Source: Cryobacterium sp. N22
GTDB taxonomy: Bacteria > Actinomycetota > Actinomycetes > Actinomycetales > Microbacteriaceae
Direction of reading: 5' to 3'
Assembly (NCBI RefSeq): GCF_002929555.1
Contig: NZ_PJJP01000039.1
Location: forward strand, 186,001-250,000
DNA length: 64,000 nt
Part shown: positions 28,509-35,017 of the stretch, in pieces
Layout: the number at the start of each line of letters is the position of its first letter
Numbering within the stretch: position 1 is the stretch's first letter
Program-made: the position numbers and the translations under genes
The notes under the pieces: model-generated
Database searches by the model: none
Told to the model about the DNA's origin: nothing
What the model saw: only the letters and a program-made list of their open reading frames with translations

Positions 28509-28514
28509 TAGTGT
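28509..28514 (+). promoter_or_regulatory. -10-like hexamer for leaderless ABM gene
   Basis: TAGTGT, 6 nt before the GTG start at 28521. Confidence 0.45.
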
Positions 28515-28520
28515 CGACGG

Positions 28521-28811
28521 GTGATCAGAGAACACGCCATCCTGCCCGTGCGTCCCGGCTTCGAAGACGCCTTCCTGGCCGCCTTCGGGAGCGCCCGGCC
28601 GCTCATCGAGTCGATGCCCGGATTCCGTGGGCTCAGCCTGTCCAGGTCGTTGGAGGACCCGTCGTCCTTCCTGCTGCTCGTTGACTGGGAACGGCTGGAG
28701 GACCACACCGTGGGCTTCAGGGGCTCCAGTGAATACGCCGACTGGAAGCAGCTGCTGCACGGGTTTTACTCACCGTTTCCCGACGTGCAGCACTTCGTCA
28801 CCGTGCCCTGA
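28521..28811 (+). CDS. Antibiotic biosynthesis monooxygenase (ABM) domain protein
   Basis: A 96-residue single-domain ABM/dimeric alpha-beta barrel protein: REHAILPVRPGFEDAFLAAF at the N-terminus, the MPGFRGLSLSRSLEDPSSF strand-loop-strand core and WERLEDHTVGFRGSSEY. Small ABM proteins act as cofactor-free oxygenases or in heme or quinone handling; which applies here cannot be read from the sequence. GTG start without a ribosome binding site. Confidence 0.88.
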   Translation: MIREHAILPVRPGFEDAFLAAFGSARPLIESMPGFRGLSLSRSLEDPSSFLLLVDWERLEDHTVGFRGSSEYADWKQLLHGFYSPFPDVQHFVTVP

Positions 28812-28911
28812 TCCGGGTCGGCCGCTCCTCCACAAGCGGCCCGTTTGAGAACCTTTCCACACCTGGTTCTGCAGGGGCTGGAATGTCTGTGGTCGGTGAG
28901 AATATCGGGGT

Positions 28912-30456
28912 ATGAGCAGCCCTGCAGAGCAGTTCCCGGCCGACCCGGAGGACCCGGGTCACGACGCCCGCGGCAGCGCGGGCGGACCCAATCCCGGCCC
29001 GAATCCCAACTCTGAGGCGGCCCCCGATGCCGGCGCAGCCGCCCAAGCCCGCCGGCGCCGCCCCACCCTGCAGGAGCAGGCCCAGGCCACCCTGGCGCGG
29101 AAGGTCGCGAAGGCGAAGAGAGCCCACCGTCAAATCGCCAAGGCACAGGCTAAGCGTGCTCGTGCACTGGCCGATCTGCAGCGGTGGAGCTCCGACCCGG
29201 CCACCGCAAAACTGCTCAACCCCGGCTACGCCCTGGAGTCGTCGGTGTTCGGCCCGGTCCGCGCCGACGCTGACGCGAGCCCGCGGACGATCGCGGCGTG
29301 GGAAGACCAGGAAATCGCCCGCCGCACGATCACCACCGAGGTCGCCTGCTCGCTGCGCCTGGCCGATCGCACCGCGGAGAACCTGATCGGTGAATCCTCG
29401 CTGTTCGCCGGCCCGATGAAAGCCACCCTCACGATGATGAGTTCCGGCGACATCAGTTACCGGCACGGGCAGGTGTTGATGGAGCAGCTCAGCTTCATCC
29501 CGCTCGAGGAAGCGGCCGCGTTCGAAGCCAAGCTGCTGCCCGTGGCGAAAGACCTCACGGTCGGCAAACTCGCCGTCAAGGCCCGGCGGATGCGGGAACA
29601 CGCGCACCCGGAGACGATCACGAAGCGGGCCACCGCGGCTGTGGCCGAGCGCGGGGTGTGGTGGGAGGGCCGGGCCGATGGCATGGGCACCCTGACCTGG
29701 TACGGCACCGCCGTGCAGACCCAGGCCGCACGCGACAGGCTGACCAGCATCGCCGAGGCCGCCCAGAACCAGGAGCGACAGGACGCGTCGATTCCCGAGA
29801 CGGACCGGCGCACGATCGGTCAGATCTGCGCCGACGCGATGGCCGACCTGGTCCTGGACGGCGTCACCCCCGCCGGCACCGGCGGCGGCATCCGAGGCAG
29901 CGTGATGGTCACCGTCCCCGTCTTCACCCTGATGGGAAAAAGCGAAGCACCCGGTTTCCTGGAAGGGTACGGGCCCATCCCGGCCGACACCGCCCGGGAA
30001 ATCGCCGCCGGCTGCCCCAGCTTCATCCGGCTACTCACCCACCCCGAAACCGGAGCCGTGCTCTCGGTCGGAAAAGAACACTACAAAGCCCCCGCTGACC
30101 TGCGCCGCTGGGTTGCGCTGCGGGACGGCACCTGCCGCTTCCCGGGCTGCACCCGGCCCGCCTCCCGCAGCGATATCGACCACACCATCGCCCGAGAACA
30201 CGGCGGACCCACCGACTACGACAACCTCGCCCACCTCTGCCGCGCCCACCACCGACTCAAACACCAAACACTCTGGGCCGTGGCGCAAGAACCCGGCGGG
30301 GTCCTGCGCTGGACCTCCCCGGCCGGGGAAACCCACCGCACCTACCCCGAAACCACCCTCGGTCCACCACCCACCCTGGCCCCCACACCCGAACCACCGG
30401 CGACACCGGCACGGCCGCGGACAAGCGACCTGCCCGACGATCCGCCGCCCTTCTAG
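28912..30456 (+). CDS. DUF222 / HNH endonuclease family protein
   Basis: A 514-residue protein of the actinobacterial DUF222-HNH (13E12-repeat-like) family. Residues 1-70 are low complexity; residues about 90-330 form the DUF222 region (AAWEDQEIARRTITTEVACS; YRHGQVLMEQLSFIPL); the C-terminal HNH motif is complete (LRDGTCRFPGCTRPAS, DIDHTIAREHGGPTDYDN, HLCRAHHRLKH), so nuclease activity is possible. A Pro/Thr-rich tail follows. The family is multicopy in many actinobacterial genomes and its role is unknown. It is not embedded in an intron or intein, so a homing role is unsupported. Confidence 0.92.
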   Translation: MSSPAEQFPADPEDPGHDARGSAGGPNPGPNPNSEAAPDAGAAAQARRRRPTLQEQAQATLARKVAKAKRAHRQIAKAQAKRARALADLQRWSSDPATAKLLNPGYALESSVFGPVRADADASPRTIAAWEDQEIARRTITTEVACSLRLADRTAENLIGESSLFAGPMKATLTMMSSGDISYRHGQVLMEQLSFIPLEEAAAFEAKLLPVAKDLTVGKLAVKARRMREHAHPETITKRATAAVAERGVWWEGRADGMGTLTWYGTAVQTQAARDRLTSIAEAAQNQERQDASIPETDRRTIGQICADAMADLVLDGVTPAGTGGGIRGSVMVTVPVFTLMGKSEAPGFLEGYGPIPADTAREIAAGCPSFIRLLTHPETGAVLSVGKEHYKAPADLRRWVALRDGTCRFPGCTRPASRSDIDHTIAREHGGPTDYDNLAHLCRAHHRLKHQTLWAVAQEPGGVLRWTSPAGETHRTYPETTLGPPPTLAPTPEPPATPARPRTSDLPDDPPPF

Positions 30457-30553
30457 CTCTCCCCCACTCGTCAGGAACGACGCGCAGCGGCACGCCCTTG
30501 CTAAATCGGCAATTCTATTTGTCAATATCCGGCAAGCGCTTCAGCATGGTGAC

Positions 30554-31750
30554 ATGACCAGCCACGGCACGCCTTCCTCTCTCACCCGTCTTCCTCATTC
30601 GCAGCCACAGACCCAGACCCAGACCCAGCCACAGCCCTACGACGTCGTCATCATCGGCGGCGGTGCTGCGGGACTCAGCGCCGCCGTGGTGCTCGGGCGG
30701 GCCCGACGGTCGGTGGTTGTCGTCGATAGCGGGCAGCCGCGCAATGCGCCCGCCGACGGCGTGCACAGCTACCTCACTCGTGACGGCCTGCGCCCCGCCG
30801 AGTTGGTGCGCCTCGGCCAGGATGAAGCCCGCTCCTACGGAGCGGACTTCGTGGCGGGCCGGGCCGTCGACAGCCGGCGCTCGGCGCACGGCTTCACGGT
30901 GACCCTCGATGACGGCAGCACAGTGTCCGGGCGCCGCCTCCTGGTCGCGACCGGGCTCGTCGATGAACTCCCCGACGTTCCCGGCCTCGGCGACCGGTGG
31001 GGCCGGGACGTGCTGCATTGCCCGTACTGCCACGGTTGGGAGGTCAGGGACCAGGCCATCGGCATCCTCGGCACCGGACCAAAGTCGATTCACCAGGCGC
31101 TGCTCTTTCGCCAGTGGAGCCGCAACATCACTCTGTTCCTGCACGGCGACATGCTCGACGCCGACGGGGGGATCTCGGAGCAGCACGGACCGACCGAGGC
31201 CGAGTGGGAGCAACTCGCCGCCCGCGGGATCAGCGTAGTGATCGGCCCGGTCGCGGGCCTCGACGTGCGGGACGACGCGCTGGCCGGGGTTCGCCTGGCC
31301 GGCGGCCACGTGATTCCCCTGCAGGCCCTCGTGGTCGCCCCGACATTCACCGCCCGCACCGCCTTCCTCGCCGGACTGGGGCTGGTCTCGTCGCCGCATC
31401 CGCTGGGGGTCGGCACCCACCTGGACAGCGACGAGACCGGGCGGGTACTCAGCGGCGGTGTCGTGGTGCCCGGAGTCTGGGCGGCCGGCAACGCCACCAA
31501 CCTTATGGCACAGGTTGTCGTGTCTGCAGCCGCCGGGCTCGGTGTGGCCACGATGATCAACTCCGACCTCATCGCGGAAGAATTGGAAACCGCCGTGGCC
31601 GCCTACCGCCATCCGTTCTCGGCCGTCCAGGAGGCCCGCAACAGCAGCTCGGTGCTCGGCGATCGCCGGCACGGGCTTGATCCCCAGCACACGCCGGCCC
31701 AGCAGACTCCGGACGACACAGTTCAGACCCCACACGGACAGACCTCATGA
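30554..31750 (+). CDS. Thioredoxin reductase-like FAD/NAD(P)-dependent oxidoreductase (CPYC type)
   Basis: A 398-residue flavoprotein with an N-terminal low-complexity QPQTQTQTQPQP stretch encoded by a CAGACC hexamer repeat, FAD-binding DVVIIGGGAAGLSAAVVLGR (about residues 30-49), the active disulphide CPYC in LHCPYCHGWE, a second dinucleotide fold (IGILGTGPKS) and the C-terminal VWAAGNATNLMAQVV. CPYC replaces the CATC/CAVC of classical TrxB, so thioredoxin is not necessarily the partner. Start ATG 30554; an out-of-frame ATG lies 8 nt upstream. Its stop overlaps the methyltransferase start (ATGA), giving a two-gene operon. Confidence 0.9.
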   Translation: MTSHGTPSSLTRLPHSQPQTQTQTQPQPYDVVIIGGGAAGLSAAVVLGRARRSVVVVDSGQPRNAPADGVHSYLTRDGLRPAELVRLGQDEARSYGADFVAGRAVDSRRSAHGFTVTLDDGSTVSGRRLLVATGLVDELPDVPGLGDRWGRDVLHCPYCHGWEVRDQAIGILGTGPKSIHQALLFRQWSRNITLFLHGDMLDADGGISEQHGPTEAEWEQLAARGISVVIGPVAGLDVRDDALAGVRLAGGHVIPLQALVVAPTFTARTAFLAGLGLVSSPHPLGVGTHLDSDETGRVLSGGVVVPGVWAAGNATNLMAQVVVSAAAGLGVATMINSDLIAEELETAVAAYRHPFSAVQEARNSSSVLGDRRHGLDPQHTPAQQTPDDTVQTPHGQTS

Positions 31751-32391
31751 GCGACTCCTTCGACCAGGCCTACTGGGATGACCGTTACGGTGCAGGCGAC
31801 GACGTCTGGAGCGGTGCGCCCAACCCGGTCCTGGTCGGCGAGACCCTGGCTCTGCCGGCGGGCTCCGCCCTGGACATCGGCTGCGGTGAGGGCGCCGACG
31901 CCATCTGGCTGGCGGCCAGGGGCTGGAATGTCACAGCCGCAGACTTCTCGGCCGTGGCGCTCGAACACGCCGCCGCCCGCAGCCGGACAGCCGGCGCCGA
32001 CCCGACCGAATCTGCTGCCATAGCCGAACGGATCCGGTGGGAGCAGCACGACTTCACAGTCTGGGCTCCCCCGGCCGGAACCTTCGATCTGGTCAGCGCC
32101 CAGTTCATGCACTTACCGTCCGGGCCGCGGACGGCACTCTTCCGTGCCCTTGCGGCAGCGGTGGCAGCAGGCGGCACCCTGCTGATCGTCGGGCACGACG
32201 TCTCCGCCTGGCAGCACCAGGGGCACACTCCCCCGGCCGACATGTTCTTCACTGCCGCGGAGGTGGCGGCGAGCCTCGACCCGGCACTGTGGCAGGTGGA
32301 GGTCGCGGAATCCCGGCCGCGGGCGGCGAAGGATGCGGACGGTGCTGTGGTCAGTCTCACCGATGCGGTGGTGCGCGCCCGGCGTCGGTAG
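31747..32391 (+). CDS. Class I SAM-dependent methyltransferase (TehB/thiopurine methyltransferase-like)
   Basis: A 214-residue methyltransferase. It opens FDQAYWDDRYGAGDDVWSG and PNPVLVGETLALPAG, followed by the SAM motif I ALDIGCGEGADAIWLA (about residues 40-55), motif II TAADFSAVALEHA and LLIVGHD. The W/Y-rich start followed by a motif I with GCGEG resembles TehB-like and thiol/chalcogen methyltransferases. Translationally coupled to the CPYC oxidoreductase, which suggests a shared substrate or stress. Substrate unknown. Confidence 0.9.
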   Translation: MSDSFDQAYWDDRYGAGDDVWSGAPNPVLVGETLALPAGSALDIGCGEGADAIWLAARGWNVTAADFSAVALEHAAARSRTAGADPTESAAIAERIRWEQHDFTVWAPPAGTFDLVSAQFMHLPSGPRTALFRALAAAVAAGGTLLIVGHDVSAWQHQGHTPPADMFFTAAEVAASLDPALWQVEVAESRPRAAKDADGAVVSLTDAVVRARRR

Positions 32392-32428
32392 CCGCTGTGC
32401 CGGCGATGAGAGGCGGCCGGTAGGTCCC

Positions 32429-32448
32429 GACGGCCGAAAAAGGCCGTC
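32429..32448. terminator. Hairpin between convergent methyltransferase and flotillin genes
   Basis: Stem GACGGCC/GGCCGTC with a GAAAAA loop. The 3' arm can also pair with GGGCGACGG at 32468-32476, giving an alternative stem. No T run, so termination is inferred from position between convergent genes. Confidence 0.5.
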
Positions 32449-32507
32449 GCCCGGCCGACCAGCGGCGGGGCGACGGCCGGGGTCGGCCAGGTTCTGACCC
32501 TGTAGCG

Positions 32508-33953
32508 CTAGACGGCGTCGCTGTGAACGGCGTCTGTGTCGGCAGTTACCGGGACCGGGACCTGTGCGGGCACAAAACCGTCGCCGGCCTGGGCCTTCGC
32601 CAATGCCGTACCGGCTGCGGTTCCGCCGATCAGGCCGCCGAGCAGGTCCTTGATGCCCACGCCCATGGTGGAGTTGAGCACGGCGTCGACCTCGGTGAAG
32701 CCGGAGGCGACGTTCTTGCTGAGCTGGCTCGCACCGTCGGTCGAAATCACGGTGAGCTGGTCGATGTTGCCCATCGGGGCAGCCAGTTCGTGCGCGATCT
32801 TCGGCAGCATCTCGACAAGGCGCAACTGGATGAGCGCCTCGGACTGCTCTGCCACGGCCTGGGCGCTGAGGCGGGTGGCCTCGGCCTCGGCCGAACCTCG
32901 GGCCAGGATGGCGTCGGCGTTGGCCTGGCCTTCCGCCCGGATGGCTTCAGCGGACGCCACGCGGCTGTCGCGGTCGGCATTGGCGGCCGCGACGCGGGCT
33001 TCGGCTGCGGCAGCGGCGGAGACCCGCACACGATAGGCGTCGGCGTCGGCCACGGCGTTGACCTCGGAGTCCAGCTCGGCCTTGCGCAGGCTGGCACGAC
33101 GCTTGGCCGTCAGCTCCTGTTCCTGAACGATGTTCTGCTGAGCCTTCGCCTCGGCGAGCGGCTTGGCCGCGGCGGCCTCAGCGGCAGCCTTGTCGGTGTC
33201 GAGCTGCAGGGCCGCCCTACGCAGCGCCAGGGTGTTCTGGGCTTCGGCCACGGCCTGCTCGGCGATGATCGACGCCTCCTGCGCCTCCCGGTTGGCCTGG
33301 TGCTCGGCCACCTCGGCCTGGCGGCGCACCTTGGCCTGCTCGGCACGGCCGAGGTCGCGGATGTAGTCGTTCGCGTCGGTGATGCCCTTGATCTCGAACG
33401 AATCGACATCGACGCCCTGGTTGGCGAGGGATTCCCGGGCGGTGGCGAGCACCGACGTGCCGAGCTCGTCGCGCTTCTGGATGATGGTCATCACGTCGGT
33501 GGCGCCGATCGACGACCGCAACGAACCGCTGAGCACTTCCTGCGCGAAGTTGTCGATGTTCTTGTCCTGGCCGGTGAAGCGCTGGGCGGCGGCGCGGATG
33601 GCGGTGGGGTCGTCGCCGACCTTCACGATCGCGACCGCCTCAACAGTCAGCGTGATGCCGTTGCGGTCCTGGGCGACGGCCGTGATCTCGATGGCCCGGC
33701 TGCGCAGGCTGATCTTGAACGCCTTCTGGAAGAACGGGGTGATGAACACGCCCTGGCCGTGTACGACCCGCTGGCCGGACTCCTCGAGGGTGGCGCCGTC
33801 GACGATGGTCTTCTTCGACTTCTTGCCGGTGATGACGAGGGCTTCGTCCGGCCCGGCGTTCTTGTACACCGAGCGGGCGTAGACGAGCACGATCACCCCC
33901 ACCACAACGACGAGGAAGACGATACCGATAATCGGACTGAGGAGTTCAAACAT
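32508..33953 (-). CDS. Flotillin family (SPFH/band 7) membrane protein
   Basis: A 481-residue SPFH protein that probably scaffolds membrane microdomains. One N-terminal membrane segment (IGIVFLVVVVGVIVLVYARSV, residues 8-28), the SPFH domain (residues 40-200, ending in DANDYIRDLGRAE), a long Ala/Glu coiled coil (about 210-390, with EAQEASIIAEQAVAEAQN) and a flotillin C-terminus. Start ATG with GGAAGGAACAC upstream. On the minus strand, upstream of no obvious partner; the NfeD protein often paired with flotillins is not adjacent. Followed by a convergent methyltransferase. Confidence 0.93.
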   Translation of the reverse strand: MFELLSPIIGIVFLVVVVGVIVLVYARSVYKNAGPDEALVITGKKSKKTIVDGATLEESGQRVVHGQGVFITPFFQKAFKISLRSRAIEITAVAQDRNGITLTVEAVAIVKVGDDPTAIRAAAQRFTGQDKNIDNFAQEVLSGSLRSSIGATDVMTIIQKRDELGTSVLATARESLANQGVDVDSFEIKGITDANDYIRDLGRAEQAKVRRQAEVAEHQANREAQEASIIAEQAVAEAQNTLALRRAALQLDTDKAAAEAAAAKPLAEAKAQQNIVQEQELTAKRRASLRKAELDSEVNAVADADAYRVRVSAAAAAEARVAAANADRDSRVASAEAIRAEGQANADAILARGSAEAEATRLSAQAVAEQSEALIQLRLVEMLPKIAHELAAPMGNIDQLTVISTDGASQLSKNVASGFTEVDAVLNSTMGVGIKDLLGGLIGGTAAGTALAKAQAGDGFVPAQVPVPVTADTDAVHSDAV

Positions 33954-34075
33954 GTGTTCCTTCCGGTCCGCACCAGGCGAACGTGACGTCGCGCAGCCAG
34001 AAGGGCCCCGCTCCCTCCACGTAGGCTAGCGGTCCCGCACCCCGGCGTGCGGTGTCAGAAGGGCTGATTGTCTCC

Positions 34076-34402
34076 TCAGGTCAGCAATTTTGCTTTCGCG
34101 GCCGTGAACTCCGTGTCGCTGAGCACCCCCGCGTTGTGGAGTTGGGACAGCTGGTTCAGCTGGTCGAGCAAGGCGGAATCGCCGGAGGCCGGAGGCGCCG
34201 CCGCCTGCTGCTGCTGCTGGGCGTCGTACTCGGCCTGGGCCTGGGCGTCGGCATCGGCCTGGGCCTGGGCCTGGGCGTCCTGGGCCCTGCCCTGTTGCCG
34301 CCGCTGCACATTGCCGCTCACGGCCGTTGCGGTACCGGCGACGACCGCTGTTCGCGCGGCCATGCCCAGGAGCCCGGGACGTCCTCTTCGAAGTGGTGAC
34401 AT
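34076..34402 (-). CDS. SHOCT domain-containing small protein
   Basis: A 108-residue protein with a basic/hydrophobic N-terminus (RRGRPGLLGMAARTAVVAGTA), a low-complexity Ala/Gln/Asp coiled middle (AQAQAQADADAQAQAEYDAQ) and the SHOCT motif at the C-terminus (LLDQLNQLSQLHNAGVLSDT, EFTAAKAKLL). The domain usually serves as an oligomerisation or membrane-targeting module. Seventy-seven nucleotides after the DUF6325 gene, so probably in the same operon. Confidence 0.9.
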   Translation of the reverse strand: MSPLRRGRPGLLGMAARTAVVAGTATAVSGNVQRRQQGRAQDAQAQAQADADAQAQAEYDAQQQQQAAAPPASGDSALLDQLNQLSQLHNAGVLSDTEFTAAKAKLLT

Positions 34403-34479
34403 GATCTGGTCCTTACTGTTCGTGGATGAACTGGGTCGATGGCTGTGGGTTGATGTGGGCGGACCGGGTACCGGCGCGG

Positions 34480-34902
34480 TCAGCCCGCGGCGTCGAGCAC
34501 CGCATTGACGACGGCGGCGGGAATCCGCTCCTGGTGGAGCACTGCTCCGCCCGATGCTGCCAATTCGGAGGCGAAGTGCCGGGCCCAGGCCAGTTCCACG
34601 ACCAGGACCGCCGCCGAGGTGCCCGGCGGGAGTTCCGCCGCGAGTTCTTCGACATCGTCCAGGCCCGCGAGGCCGAGTTCGCCCAGTGCCAGGTCCGGCA
34701 ATTGCGCCTTCTCGGGCAGGTCCTCCACCTCGACGATCCGCAGGTCACCCTCCGCACTGCGGGAGACGAAGATCAGGTCGAGCAGGGTGATGGTCTTCTC
34801 GGCGATCAGGTCCGTCAGCGCCTCGCCCAGGGCGGCGCCGGGCCGGTCGCCATCAAAGGAGATCAGGAGTATCTCCACAGGTCCGTACGTGAAATCCGCC
34901 AT
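34480..34902 (-). CDS. DUF6325 family protein
   Basis: A 140-residue protein beginning MADFTYGPVEILLISFDGDR with an alternating strand/helix pattern (LIAEKTITLLDLIFVSRSA), matching the DUF6325 proteins that often accompany SHOCT-domain proteins in actinobacteria. Function unknown. Start ATG at 34902 with AAGGGA six nt upstream; an ATG 15 nt earlier is possible. Confidence 0.8.
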   Translation of the reverse strand: MADFTYGPVEILLISFDGDRPGAALGEALTDLIAEKTITLLDLIFVSRSAEGDLRIVEVEDLPEKAQLPDLALGELGLAGLDDVEELAAELPPGTSAAVLVVELAWARHFASELAASGGAVLHQERIPAAVVNAVLDAAG

Positions 34903-34985
34903 CGGTTGTCCCTTCATCTGACGTGTGGGCAGGCTCACTGCCACCCGGTTCGGGCTCAGTGTCGCCGCGCACCCCCGGGGTCGAG

Positions 34986-35002
34986 TCACCCGGAAAGGGT
35001 GA
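34986..35002 (-). terminator. Small hairpin after the LuxR-type gene
   Basis: TCACCC-TTTCC-GGGTGA on the minus strand, 16 nt after the stop. Short and without a T run; weak candidate. Confidence 0.3.
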
Positions 35003-35017
35003 ATCTGGATTGGCCAG

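Noticed and set aside
28912-30456. HNH protein as a homing endonuclease or defence nuclease.
   Set aside because: It is a standard stand-alone DUF222-HNH protein common in actinobacteria; there is no intron, intein, repeat or defence partner beside it.
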